From NCBI GenBank assembly GCA_001414485.1, contig LLEY01000279.1, forward strand, positions 1 to 56,635: DNA of 56,635 nt. The letters are read 5' to 3'. A program made the translations under genes and the position numbers. Shown in pieces: positions 45,166 to 56,610 of the stretch. The notes under the pieces are model-generated. The model had not been told where the DNA came from. It ran no database searches and was given only the letters and a program-made list of their open reading frames with translations. The stretch comes from Calycina herbarum. Its lineage: Eukaryota; Ascomycota; Leotiomycetes; Helotiales; Pezizellaceae. Each line of letters begins with the position of its first letter. Positions within the stretch are counted from its first letter, which is position 1.

Positions 45166-47027
45166 ATGGGAAGTCATGTCGTAAAAACTATTTGTGGTAG
45201 AATCATAGTGTTGGTGCTTTACCAACTCATTCGTAATCGTCATAAGCGTGGAGTATGGCAGACACACTCAGAGTGAATGGCTCTTACTACAGCCATGTTT
45301 TCAATTGTCTTCCTGGATAATTTAAAACACTTATCACTTGTCACTTGCAAGCTCACTGACTAACTAACGTCTTTCAGGTTGAAGAAGCTTTGTCTAAGTT
45401 CCATGGGTGTCTCCCACCACGTCGATTGGAAAACCAACGCCCTTGGGGCATTGATCGCCTTGAACAAATTTTCCGCGCAGACGCAGAATCTCGGTTAATG
45501 GAGTTATTTCTCTTTCACTTCAGACAGACAGGAAGTACATTAGAGCAGGTCTTTCTTGGAACAAAAGCGTTTGGCACAATCGAACCCGCCAACCTGGAGG
45601 CGATTCTTTCAACCAACTTCAAAGGTTCGCAAACGGTATTTGAGATACATTGTCTAAATACAAAAGCTAATCCTATCAGATTTTGGCATGGGGCCACGCC
45701 GTGCTATTACTTTCCCCATGTTTGGAGACGGCATATTTACACAAGATGGCGAGTCGTGGAAGCACTCCCGAGATACGATCAGACCCCAATTTGTCCACAA
45801 AAAATACGAGGACCTGGAAATCTTTAAACCGGCAGTAAAGAGTTTGATCGAGATTCTGCAAAATAGTACTGGGGTCGTGGATTTGCAGGATTTGTTTTTT
45901 CGATTAACCCTCGATGTAACCACGTCGTATCTCTTTGGGGAGTCCGTTGATAGTCTCAAAGCACCAGAATCGGCCGGAGAAAAAAAATTTGCTGGTGCTT
46001 TCAATGTTGCTCAATCATATGTTATCAAAAGATACCGACTCCTTGATCTTTACTGGCTGATAGGTGGAAGGACTTTTTACAAAGCTTGCAGCGATGTTCA
46101 TAATTTTGCGGACCAAATTATCGATCGCAATCTTTCAACGGAGTCCTTGAAGAATGGAGGCAATGACCCATCTTTCCTTCAAGCTGTTGCTGAGAGCACC
46201 CCGGATCGGACTGCTTTGAGGGGTCAAATAATTAATATTCTTGTCGCTGGGAGGGACACAACAGCTTGTCTGCTTTCGTGGGTCTTGTAAGCCTTCCCCA
46301 AAAAAATACCAATCAATAAACCCCACCGGTCGCTAAATTATGGGTAGCTTTTTACTTGTTCGAAACCCTCGAGTGTTAGAAAAATTGAGGGCAGAAATAG
46401 CGAATTACGAAGTTGCAGATCTCGATCGGAACAGTCTCCGCCAAATGAATTATCTTCAATTGGTGCTGAAAGAAAGTAAGTTGGGAGACACATCACAATG
46501 ACTTCTTGCTTACTGAAGGTGTAGCTCTTCGATTGTATCCCTCCGTTCCAGTCAACACCCGAACTGCTGTCAATACCGTCATTCTACCGACAGGGGGTGG
46601 ACCAGATAGAAAAGCACCCATTCTAGTACCGAAAGGCTCCGCAGTTGCATACAGTGTTTATTCTGTACACCGTAGGCCTGATCTCTATGGATTAGACAGC
46701 GAGGTTTTTCGACCAGAGCGTTGGGATGAGGACATGCCGCTCAACCACGACAAGACAAATTCCAAATGGGGCTATTTACCCTTCAATGGTGGACCTCGAA
46801 TTTGTATTGGAAGTAAGTGCTCCTTCTCCTAGAAAAAAATATTCGTCCTTACGTGTGTAGTGGATTTTGCTCTTGTAGAGGCTGCCTATTCAATCGTGCG
46901 TATTATACAAACTTTTCCAATCATAAGACTACCTGAGGGCGAGACAGTGGAGTTGGCGGGCGTAGAGAAGCAGAAGACTACATTGGTTATGTCTATCGCG
47001 GAAGGCTGCAAAGTTGAGTTGGGTTAA
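45166..47027 (+). CDS. cytochrome P450, CYP52-clan (fatty acid/alkane hydroxylase type)
   Basis: ER-bound monooxygenase of 507 residues. Exons: 45166-45252, 45378-45624, 45680-46286, 46348-46475, 46525-46812 and 46861-47027, all in frame. Short N-terminal anchor (IIVLVLYQLIRNRHK), then RPWGIDRLEQIFRADAESRL, LGTKAFGTIEPANLEAILST and NFKDFGMGPRR across a junction. I-helix VAGRDTTACLLSWV, KETLRLYPSVPVNTR (ExxR), RPERWDED and heme loop FNGGPRICIG with the Cys ligand. The last acceptor gives MDFALVEAAYSIVR, with Met at the usual Gln. CYP52-clan enzymes omega-hydroxylate fatty acids or alkanes; the substrate here is unproven. Intact, unlike both hydrolase genes beside it. Acceptor 46524 was chosen over 46520 because it restores KETLRLYP. 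Confidence 0.88.
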
Positions 47028-47404
47028 AATTACTCGGAATAATAGTCTTGCGTCGATTGCATGTTTCTGTGCGTTGTCGAAGTAGTGCAACCACTCCACT
47101 TTTAAGCGAAGGGGGAGCGTCGATTTAACAAATACCCGGCGTTTGGCTAATAATCTCGTATCTTTTCGTGGTTATGCAATATGTAGTTACACCACATAAG
47201 CTTGGGCATCTGTTTTGGTTATATTGTATCTAGTACAAGGTTGTTGAAATACAATTGCCGGCATCTCGGTCAGCGGGCTGATGATCAGTTCTTCTGAACA
47301 GCTTAGTTTCATTAAATCTTTTTCCAACCGACTTACTCGTTGTGGGTAAAAGTTTTCTTGCGTTCTTATGCATAAGATTAACTCAAATCTTGATTTTATA
47401 ATCG
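47028..47404. other. intergenic
   Basis: Short spacer and promoter of the NLR gene. Nothing recognised. Confidence 0.4.
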
Positions 47405-50398
47405 ATGTCGATACCATCAAGTTTCGAGCTGTCTGGTACAAGTTCGGGAAAGGGTGTGGTGCAACCACTAGTTGAGTATGTCATTTATCTTCCTTAGCTT
47501 TACCCCGCATTCTAACGTCAATAGTATTGTCGCAGTTCATGGACTCTACGAAGATAGCATTTCAACATGGACAGACCCAGATACAGGAACTTTGTAGTTG
47601 CGAGACTTGTTCCAAGACCTCCGCGCGAGAGTGGTTGCGTACAATTACAAAACCCAGGCACTGGCAACACCCGGAGAAGGAAGCGCGGACAGAATCTTGT
47701 CATACGCCCATAACTTGGTGGCGGAACTGTATGCCGATCGCATTTTTGCGAATGCCGAAAATCGACCACTCATTTTTATATGTCATGGGATTGGCGGACT
47801 TCTAGTCAAGCGAGCTCTCGTTTTCTCAAGCACACGACGTGCGAAAAATATCGAGCACCTCCGTTCCATATATGTGTCAACATACGCAATCATGTTTCTG
47901 GGGACACCGCATGATGGAATCAATAAGGACTCTCTCTTTCTTTCTCAAGACGAGCCTGGTCCAAGTCAGTTCTTGATTAGTCTTTTGAAGGAGTCAGAAA
48001 TGATAAGAGAAATTACTGATATGTTTGCCCCGTTGATGAAACAGTTCGTCGTCTATAACTTCTGGGAGCAGATGGAAACTCAGTCAAAAACGCTCAAAAC
48101 ATACATCGTAGATAAAGAATCTGCCGCTCCTGGGTGGGACAATGTTGAAAGATGTGGAATTAGGTCCACCCATTCTGGAATGGCGAAGATGAGAACCACA
48201 CAAGACCGTGGATATCGAGTTATAGAAGCAGCTCTCAAGAGATACATCGCTTTGGCGCCAGACTTAATTCGAGCCAGGAGACGACAGGAACAATTACAAA
48301 TCGAAAATGAGAGAAAGGCAAAGGCTGAAGCTCTTCTGCATTCTCATTCCCATACCTCAGTACTTGAGGATACACCTACCGAAGGTCTTAACGAATGGTT
48401 TCTTGTTAATCGCAGCCCAACGCCATACTTCACAGGAAGACGAACACACGCAGACCATGTGAAAGAAAGCCTCGCAGCATATCAAAAAAGGCATGCTAGC
48501 AAGCGTCCTAGTATTTTTATGGTGTGTGGACTTGGAGGTTCAGGCAAGACACAATTCTGCTTGAAGTATGCGTGGGATAATTGCTCTAGGTAAGGTTATA
48601 CCCACAAAGCAACTCGAGTTCATTCTAATTGCCATTTTTTACAATAGTTATTGGGGAGTCTTTTGGATCGACGCTAGTTGTGTTGAAAATGTGGAATCTG
48701 GCTTCGCGTCAATCGGGCAAGAGGTTGGCAAGGGGGCAAATTTTGCAGCAGGGATGCATTGGTTATGGAAACGGAGGGAAAGGTGGCTGCTCGTGTTCGA
48801 TAATGCCGACGATCCAGATATGGATATTTCACAATATTTCCCAGTAAATGGATGTGGCCATATCTTGATCACTACTAGGAACCCTAGCGTAATTGAGTTC
48901 TCGACTGCAGGCCAAATTCGATTTCGTGGAATGGACCCAGAAGAAGCCATATCACTTCTTCTCAAATCAGCAAGTTCTAAAGAAGAAAAGGAAAGTCCAG
49001 ATCAAAGCCGCCGTGGTTCACCTCAAAGAATCGTTTCAGAGCTGGGCTATTTGGCACTTGCGATCACACAAGCGGGTACGACAATTCGACGGAAAATATA
49101 CACCCTCGAAAAATATTTAAACCTCTATCTTGGCCACCGCAAAGTAATGATGAGCAACCCAAGGATTGCGAGTGCGGATGAGGCGAATATCATTACCACA
49201 TCGGAAATTCCATTGGAGAGAATCATTAAGAGAGATTCCACAGAACAAAGAGATGCCGTTAATCTCCTACGCGTATTTGCTTTTATACATTTTGACAACA
49301 TTCCAGAAGAAATTCTCAAGCGATCCTGGTCTGCCATCGACAGTCAAACTTTGGAGGGAAACCAGTTTTATCTTCTCCAGCCAACGCATGGTGAAGAAAC
49401 CCAGGTTCGACTACGAATGGCTTTGCGTGTATTATACGACTACTCAATTATCGACCATGAGGCTAAGAAATTTTCGTGCTCATTGCATCCGGTAGTTCAC
49501 GCTTGGGCGAGAGACAGATTGTGCGAGTTAGACCAAAGGCATTGGCTGAGCCGTACAATGGAGTTACTTGCCTTGTGCATTTCTCCCAACATGGAGATAT
49601 CTGGTATCAAGTTCCGAAGGCTTCTCTTACCTCACATAGACTCTTGCCTACGAGCTTTGAGACTTCAACAACCAGACTTTCCTGAAAGCGCAAGTAGGGC
49701 TTCTAACCTGGAAAAGTTTGCTTTGGTTTATGACGAAAATGGCCTTTGGTCGACTGCCCGTACGTTGCAGGTGAAGGTTAAGGATTTTAGGCTCAAAAGA
49801 TTTGGAAAAAGGCACCTAGAAACCATCAAGGCTCAACGAAATCTGGGGGAAACTCTTTGGAATCTTTTCGAAATAAGACCTGCGATAATGACACAACTCG
49901 AGGTTCTGAAAGCCCTTTTTGGGCGAGACAAGTGTCCTTGGGTCAAGAAAACGATTACTAGGGGATGAGCATGCATACACACTTTGGTCTGTGAACGACC
50001 TTTCCAAAATCTTATGCGAAAGGAGCCGTCCTACAGAAGCAATTGAAATTTTGGAAGAGATAATACCAATCGTACAACGTACTTTGGGGGAACAATATGC
50101 TGGTATGGCTATGACGCAGTCAAATCTTGCGAGAGCATATGCCATGTCTAATGATCATTGCAAAGCTGAGAAGGTGCTAGCAAAATTACTTCCGTCAATT
50201 CCACCTGAGCACCCAGACTATATACACACTATGTTTGGATATCTGAGAGTGAGAATTGAACTAGGTAAATTTCAAGAAGCTGAAAAGGATTGTCTCAACG
50301 TCCTCGATCGTATATCTAAGTTTAAGATTATTCCATTGAATGACCCACGGACGATTGCGATCGCGGAAGAGCTTCACGCAATTTACCAAAAACAATAA
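47405..50398 (+). pseudogene. SesB-like / NB-ARC / TPR NLR-type receptor with nonsense and frameshift
   Basis: STAND-class receptor. Exons: 47405-47475 (MSIPSSFELSGTSSGKG), 47525-48589, and 48648 onward. Domain order: hydrolase-like (LVDIVAVHGL, IFICHGIGGLLVKRAL, YAIMFLGTPHDG, ITDMFAPLMKQFVVYNFWEQ); linker; NB-ARC with P-loop VCGLGGSGKTQFCLKYAW, Walker B WLLVFDNADD, CGHILITTRN and LGYLALAITQAGTTI; a winged-helix-like region (LHPVVHAWARDRL); then TPR-type 42-residue repeats (LGEQYAGMAMTQSNLARAYA). Lesions: TAG at 47595-47597 between DPDTGTL and LRDLF, where relatives have Trp; and a frame change near 49910-49950, where about 31 extra bases split the repeat ending LEVLKA from RKRLLGDEHAYTLWS. 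Translation starting after the TAG would lack the hydrolase core start. The nucleophile elbow has Gly, not Ser. Confidence 0.8.
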
Positions 50399-51232
50399 AG
50401 GTTCGAAGATATTGTTGCGTTGAAAAAGCGCATTCCTGAGATAAACGAAGAGAATGTAATGATCAAGAAATCACTGTCATTTGATGTCTATAACATACGT
50501 ACAGGATCTCAGTCTCGGTAGCCATTAGAAGGATAACCCAAGCAATGTATTTTATAACATATGTATGTTCACGAATGTATTGGAATGGTTTCCGATTTGC
50601 GCGTTATATGAGGGAGTGTTCGGTGTTTGCTGGGGAAAAGGGGCCGGCCTCTGGGTGACTTTAAAGGTTACCAGACACCTTGTTAGATAAGAATTCGCTG
50701 AGTCTTGTAGATTACTAGTTCCACGAAGCTAGGCGAGCTACAAATTCCGCGGGAAGGTCCGGGGAAGAACACGAGGAAAAAAGTTTTTCAAGAGTAGGGT
50801 TAAAACAAAAACGAGCAAGTAATGAGGAAGAAGTAAGAACGAGGATGGGAACGAGAGTAAACGAATGACACAGATCATAATTTTGAATCAATCTATTAAC
50901 ACCATCTCCTGGATCTTGTTCCCACAACCATCGACCCCAATGCCCCGTCTAGACACTATAATATATATAAAGAATTCTTTCCTCAACCCTTTCCGCTAAA
51001 AAAACAAGCCTATCTAAGGTCATAATTTTACCAACGAGAAAAGGAAGAGAAAGAAAAGACAAGAAGAAAAGAAATGCGTTTGTACAAAATCCAATAAACA
51101 ACAATGATGACACCAGGCTCAAAATGTGATAGCCTCGCGAGCCTCTTCCTTTCATTTTCTTTGATCATGAAAAACAACTAGATACATGAGAAGATGTAAA
51201 TTTTGATATATTGACATAAACGACTAGGGAAT
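50399..51232. other. intergenic (convergent 3' flanks)
   Basis: A+T-rich spacer between the NLR end and the protease end. Nothing recognised. Confidence 0.45.
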
Positions 51233-52604
51233 CTATTGGTGGGGTGCCATTCCGATGGAGTTGTTACCACCGTTGAAGGCAACGAATTGGGACTTGAACA
51301 TAATGTCTCCATAGATTTGCATAGGAGAGTTGATTGCTTGGATACCACCGAAGCAGGCTGAGATGTGTGTTAGCATATATATCAATTGGATAGAATGGAG
51401 AAAGCTTACTGGTTCCAGTGGCATCAACTGCGGCAAACTTGACATCGCTACCTCGGACGGTAGCCATGAAACTTCCACCAACATCGAATTTCATATCTGG
51501 CAAGACGGCGTTGCAAGGGAATGTGACACCACCAACGGTCTGGTTGTTGACGGCACCTTGAACTTGACTGTAGTAGGCGTTGACGACAGCAGCACTGGTG
51601 AGCATGAGAGTGGTTCCGGTATCAGCGATGGCCTGGGCACCTGGAACGGACATTGGAGCTCCGGTACCAACTTGGAAAGATTGGGAAGAGAATTGCCAGA
51701 AACCGTTGGTGGTGTTGACGGCAGCCCATTGCATGGTACCGTTGAACTTGGTGGAGTCAATGGTTCCGAACTCGTAAGCTCCGACTGCGTTCTTTCGGAG
51801 ATCGGCAGTGAAGACTGGCTGGGCGAGCTGGGGCATGGCGTTGTCGAAGAAGGTCTTTTGTTGAGTTGGCTTGACGGTGTTGAGCTTGGAGAAAGCAAGA
51901 CCGACGAGGCCGTTGGATTGGGTGTCTGAAACAAATGATTGGGAGACGGCAGTGGCGAGCTCAACGGCTTGGTTGGTGACGGTTGCTCCTCCAATGTTGA
52001 CGGTATCGGTGCCAACGTTTCCGGCAGTTCCAGATCCATCTCCGTAAGAGATCTTGTAGGTGGCACCAGTCATCATCTGGAGTGTGGTGGATTGCTGAAC
52101 ATTGAAAACTGTGTGGCCAGTCTGTTGGTTGGCTGGGAGTTGAGAGTTGAAAACCCAGAGATCGGAGGATCCACTATCGAAATCCAACATGACGGTCTGT
52201 CCACCGATTTGTACTGGTGACAAGTACTCCACATCTCCCTTCTCTGGAGTAGCTGTGACCTTTCCGGTGCCACCAGTTCCGTTCTTAGCAGCAGTTGCTT
52301 GTGCTCCAGCTGGTGCTGTTGAGCTGGCGGCGGCGGCGGCTTGCTTTTGAACCATTGGTAGAGACCCGGTGCCTGCATTTGCAGCGCTCATGGCAGCTAC
52401 CAATCCATCTGGGAGAGGAACATTGTATTTTGCGTGTGCCTTGATCAAGGCTCTTGTTCCAGCTCCTGGTGATCGAACGAAGTTGGGGTTCTTTACTCGC
52501 TCGACTTTGAAGACTCCTCGCTTTTGTATGGGCTGATGTTGAGGCGCGGCCAGAGATAATGAGACCAATGTGAGGAGAACGAGGCTTTGGATTGAGGTAT
52601 ACAT
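51233..52604 (-). CDS. secreted pepsin-like aspartic protease (A1 family)
   Basis: Extracellular acid endopeptidase, 439 residues. Exons 51410-52604 and 51233-51357 (GTAAGC to TCTCAG). Signal [20 protein letters not shown]; propeptide with Kex2 site PIQKR and an Ala-rich stretch. The mature enzyme starts near [13 protein letters not shown]. First catalytic Asp in [14 protein letters not shown] (DSG), second in [11 protein letters not shown] (DTG). The flap is [17 protein letters not shown]. Ends CFGGIQ...[13 protein letters not shown]...IGMAPHQ. Aspergillopepsin/penicillopepsin-like by motif. A single late intron separates the last 41 residues. Intact. Confidence 0.92.
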
Positions 52605-53174
52605 GATTGCTGGGTATTTTCGAAAAAGAACGAGTCGCTAGAAAAGAGCCACACCAGGTGGTAGTTTGCTATACTAAAGAGTGATATTTCCCAAGAAGTC
52701 TTCTGGTGAAAGAAAGTGTATGGCGGAGGGAAAAAACAGAAGCAGGGAAGGTAAAGTAAAGAATATGACAAGAAGATGGAAACCCGCCCAATACAACTCA
52801 ATTAGAAAAGAGGCAGAAAAGACAAGAGCTTGATGGTTAATTAAAAAACTGGGAATTTAGAGGAGAAGTAGTCAGGTATAAGGTACAACACACGCGGCTT
52901 GTGGAAAGGAAGTTTACGCATGAAGAGCGCACACCCCTTCCGCAGGTCAAGAGAGGCTAGGATCAAACATGGTACCCAGACGTTGAGCGCAGCATGACGG
53001 TGGGGAAGCGACTCAAGCGAGAAGCCAGTGCCAGAGTTCCCGAGGGCCACTGGCCGTCTGTGAGTGTTTGGAGGCCTGGGATTGGTGGGCTATGCCGGTA
53101 GCCGATGAATTCGTGATTCACTGCTGGGTGGGTGGATGTTTGGTGTCGCAGATGAAGACGAGACAGGCAGAGAA

Positions 53175-53210
53175 GTGGAGGGGGTGGAGGGGGTGGAGGG
53201 AGTGAAGGGA
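53175..53210 (+). repeat. GGTGGAGGG minisatellite, G-quadruplex candidate
   Basis: GTGGAGGG is repeated in tandem with variants (GTGGAGGGG, GTGGAGGGG, GTGGAGGGA), then GTGAAGGGAGG. More than four G runs lie within 36 bases on the plus strand, so a G-quadruplex is possible. Structural inference only. Confidence 0.45.
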
Positions 53211-53790
53211 GGCAGTGGATGAGGAGAGGCGAGAAGAGCCTCCGGAGAATGGAGCTTGTCGATCAGGGCCAAGAGGACGAGGCTCCCCCCGCAGGGCTCA
53301 GGGGTCCTGAAAGGGGGGCGAACAGAGGTCGGGGGGTCGGATCGTGAGATTTCCTCGATACCGCTTGCGGGAGTGGATGCGGCTGACGTGGGCCGGCCAG
53401 CGCTTGTTTGAACGGTATTATGTCTTGGCGTAGTAATGGTATTCTTTGGTTACCAGCAATTCAGCTAAACGCCATCAGTTATCGTGGGCTGTGCTATACT
53501 TGTACAGGCTTATGGGTTTGTACAACACACACATTGTTGAGGAGGGTACTCGAGAGGATCAAAAAGCTTGAACGTAGCGCAGGAAACAGGAGGAGCGAGA
53601 ATCCTATGGGCTACCCTCCCGACTCGTTGCCAGAACCCGCAATAGGTTAACCCCTCAAAAGCTCTCAAGCTTCAACTAACAATAGGTACAGCCTCTCATC
53701 CAGATTGTCTTGCACTGTCAGACTCCCTCGACTTGAATCTCTAATGCAATGTCCTGCTTTTACTTCCTGCGAGTAGAGTACAGCCTCATT

Positions 53791-53888
53791 GATACTATCC
53801 CCCCCCCCTAAAGTAAATCTAGAGTGCACAGACATTTAGTATGGCACAGCGGCCGTGCGCTTACATTTGCTTTAGGGGGGATAGTATC
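53791..53888. repeat. 98-base foldback element, GATACTATCCCCCC ends
   Basis: Left arm GATACTATCCCCCC (with extra C) then TAAAGTAAAT. The right arm, in reverse complement, reads GATACTATCCCCCCTAAAGC then AAAT. The arms pair over about 25 bases with one C-run length difference. The short interior has no ORF. Likely a tiny MITE or a solo foldback; no clear target duplication was found. Confidence 0.65.
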
Positions 53889-54766
53889 TTGTACCAAAAT
53901 ATTTTCTCTTTCATTGAACCAATCGGGCAATTAGAGAAACCCTCCCCTCAACTCCTCAATGATTTCTCAACCTGCGAGTAAGTTTTCAAATTAATTTTAA
54001 ATCCAAAGCCTGTATACCCAACATAAGCCAATGATTTACATGAGGTACCTCTTCTTACTCGTGCCGATTACACAACACCAAACTAGGTGGATACATCCCA
54101 CCCAAAGTCCACAAGTTCCCGAAGGTACACAAATAAGTAAATTAATGACGCCAAAGAACCATTTTTTAAATTAAAGATATATAAAAGCCAAGCTTCCAAG
54201 AGGCTAAACCCCACGATTGGTGAAGCCAAGGGAGCAGATCAAAGACCTCATCTCAGACCCACTTCGGAGATATTTACTTAGCCAAGACTCGTCACCCGCG
54301 CTTGTTTCTCCGGCTCACTGTTTCAAGCACATCAAGATTTCTGAAACTCGCCTTACTTGAGCGCCAAGAAACCAAAACGCCACAGCCGACCCCCTGGGCT
54401 CTCGCAAGATGCTCGTATATGAGCTCGGTGAGAAATCAAATCAGTCAATCACAACACAACAAACATTTGATCTCTTTTGGAAGGAATCCCTTTGCAAACC
54501 TGCTTAGTCACAATAGGCGCAAAGTAAGGGCATTTCATCGCAAGCTATATCAGTCATCAACTGGCATATGCGTTGCCTTGTTTTCTTTCCGTTCCATTTT
54601 TCTTTCTGTCACAATCCCGGTTTTCAATGATCGGCAACCGATTTCTTGCTGCTGGCTTTTTTTCTTTTCGGAACTGACCTTTCTTGCACCAAGGGAAAAT
54701 CTTCTTAATCAATCACAGTCAGCCGTGTCAGTGAGAATCGGTCGTTCAGTCCACTCGTGATGAGCG

Positions 54767-54793
54767 TGAAACGACCCGTCTTGGGTCGTTTCA
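54767..54793. repeat. perfect 11-base hairpin
   Basis: TGAAACGACCC (54767-54777) and GGGTCGTTTCA (54783-54793) are exact complements around a 5-base loop. It could be a transcript hairpin or a palindromic protein-binding site. Nothing nearby identifies which. Confidence 0.55.
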
Positions 54794-56610
54794 GGTTGTG
54801 TCGTGTCCTCACCACCAATGACCAACAACAGGGTCACAGCGATCGTGCATGTTCCAGGCTTGGCGTGAGACTTGGCCTTGTATCAGATTGCTCCACCACT
54901 TCTTATTCCAGACTTTTCTGCTGTTGGCCTCGAAAACATGACTCTCCAAGAAAGATTTCCCGGCTTCAAATTGCTCGTAGAGTATCACGGGATCCGGATA
55001 TGACTTCTGGACGGCTATTTAGACTATGGTGCAACCGCAGTATCGTCTCAACAATTGATACAGCAAAGACAGCCCAAATCATCTAAGGGTTCTCGCAGAC
55101 CCGTGGCTGTTCATGCCGCGACCACACCGAGGTAAGTAACCATCCTTCTCTCGATATCGACCATCATTTCCCTCCACTCTATTAGATGGTAGATCATTCT
55201 CGGGAACATCTCAATCTAGGTCTCCAATAGATGGAGAAAAACATCAACAATTTCCTTCCTTCGCGAGTTCTTTCCCTCTTCCATGAGCATCCGCAAATCC
55301 GCAGAACAAGCCTCCCAGCGGCGATCGAACAGGAAAATCTTATCATATGCAAAGCACATCAGACGATTTGGAGGCGGAGTAACCCCTCGTCATTCCTATT
55401 CCAGCAAATCGGCGCATATTATTTGCTGCGGATCGTACGGGTTTTTCATGCCTTGCATAGATCACGTGTTCTCATCTTACCATTTGCTCCTGCTTTCGGG
55501 CGCCCAGAGAATTGATTCGTTTCGGTTTCTATATTAGTGGCTTGTTGTATTGCTTGTGTTTGTTCTTCAGTTTGGGTTGAGTGCGTGCTTTGAATGGTCC
55601 TGGGGAAGTGTTCCTCTGGGATTTGTCCGTGACAGGAATACTCGGTCCATTGGTACATTCAGTCCGTTTGTTTATGCCACCTCAAGATATCATTCGTGCT
55701 TCCTTCTGATGGTATTTTGATACATATACATTTGGTCGGATATTCTGGAACCTTCCCTGCCGCCGCCATTTCATTTCGTTCCGGCGAAATGGACTGGCTA
55801 TCTATTTATTCTTCTTCGTATTCTCACTCGAATGCAACGCACGAGATCTGGATTTATGAACAGCATTTAAGGGGAGCGACGTGGCCCTGAAATGTGCAGA
55901 AAACGCCCGATTTTTCTTACCTCTTACCAGCTATAAAATCTGATTAGGGGGCAAATATTCGTTTTGAGCAGAGGCATCGAAAATTATGGTGGCCACATGT
56001 GAAGTCTGACGACCCTGATAATCATATTTGAAGGACGCATTTGATGAGAGTGACAAAGATCATTAACTGGGTGAGGATGCATTTCATGGCTTTGTGTCCC
56101 TCGAAATTCACTGCCTCTCATTTCATTCTCCGTTTTCCTTGGTGTGGAAATGGTTTAGAATCTCACTCTCGTGTGCTGCTGTCGAAAGTAGTTGCTCCGT
56201 CGATACAATTTCCAAATTCTGCTGCTGCATGAGAGTTGAGTAAATTCTTTCCATTTACATGGTCCCATGTTCTCGTTCTTTCTTCCATTCTCTGGCACAT
56301 CATCCATTGTCTCGTGTGCATTGGAATCGATTTCCGCGTCTCCGAATATTATCCCAATCTTGATTTTGAATTGTACATGGCGGAGAACCTGAGAAGAAAA
56401 GTCGCTATTGATATTTCGATCTTGGTTCGATGATTCGGAATCTGCGACCAGATACCAAGTTATTTCGTGAGGTTGCAGACTGGATCTTGTAAAAAAAGCT
56501 TTTTCCTTTATTATTTGAGTAAATACTATGACGCTGTCTCCTGGCAAAAGAATATACGATCTCACAAGAAAGAGTGGTATTTGGAGGGTCTCTCGCTGGT
56601 AATATTTGCC

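Noticed and set aside
44874..45200. 108-codon frame before the P450
   Set aside because: It overlaps the P450 first exon in another frame and has no recognised domain or plausible exon junctions.
47525..47600. TAG in the NLR as part of an intron
   Set aside because: Conserved hydrolase sequence is continuous on both sides in the same frame and no suitable donor/acceptor pair spans the stop.
53761..53900. CRISPR-like or prophage structure in the last 4 kb
   Set aside because: Only one inverted pair, no regularly spaced direct repeats, and the genome is eukaryotic.
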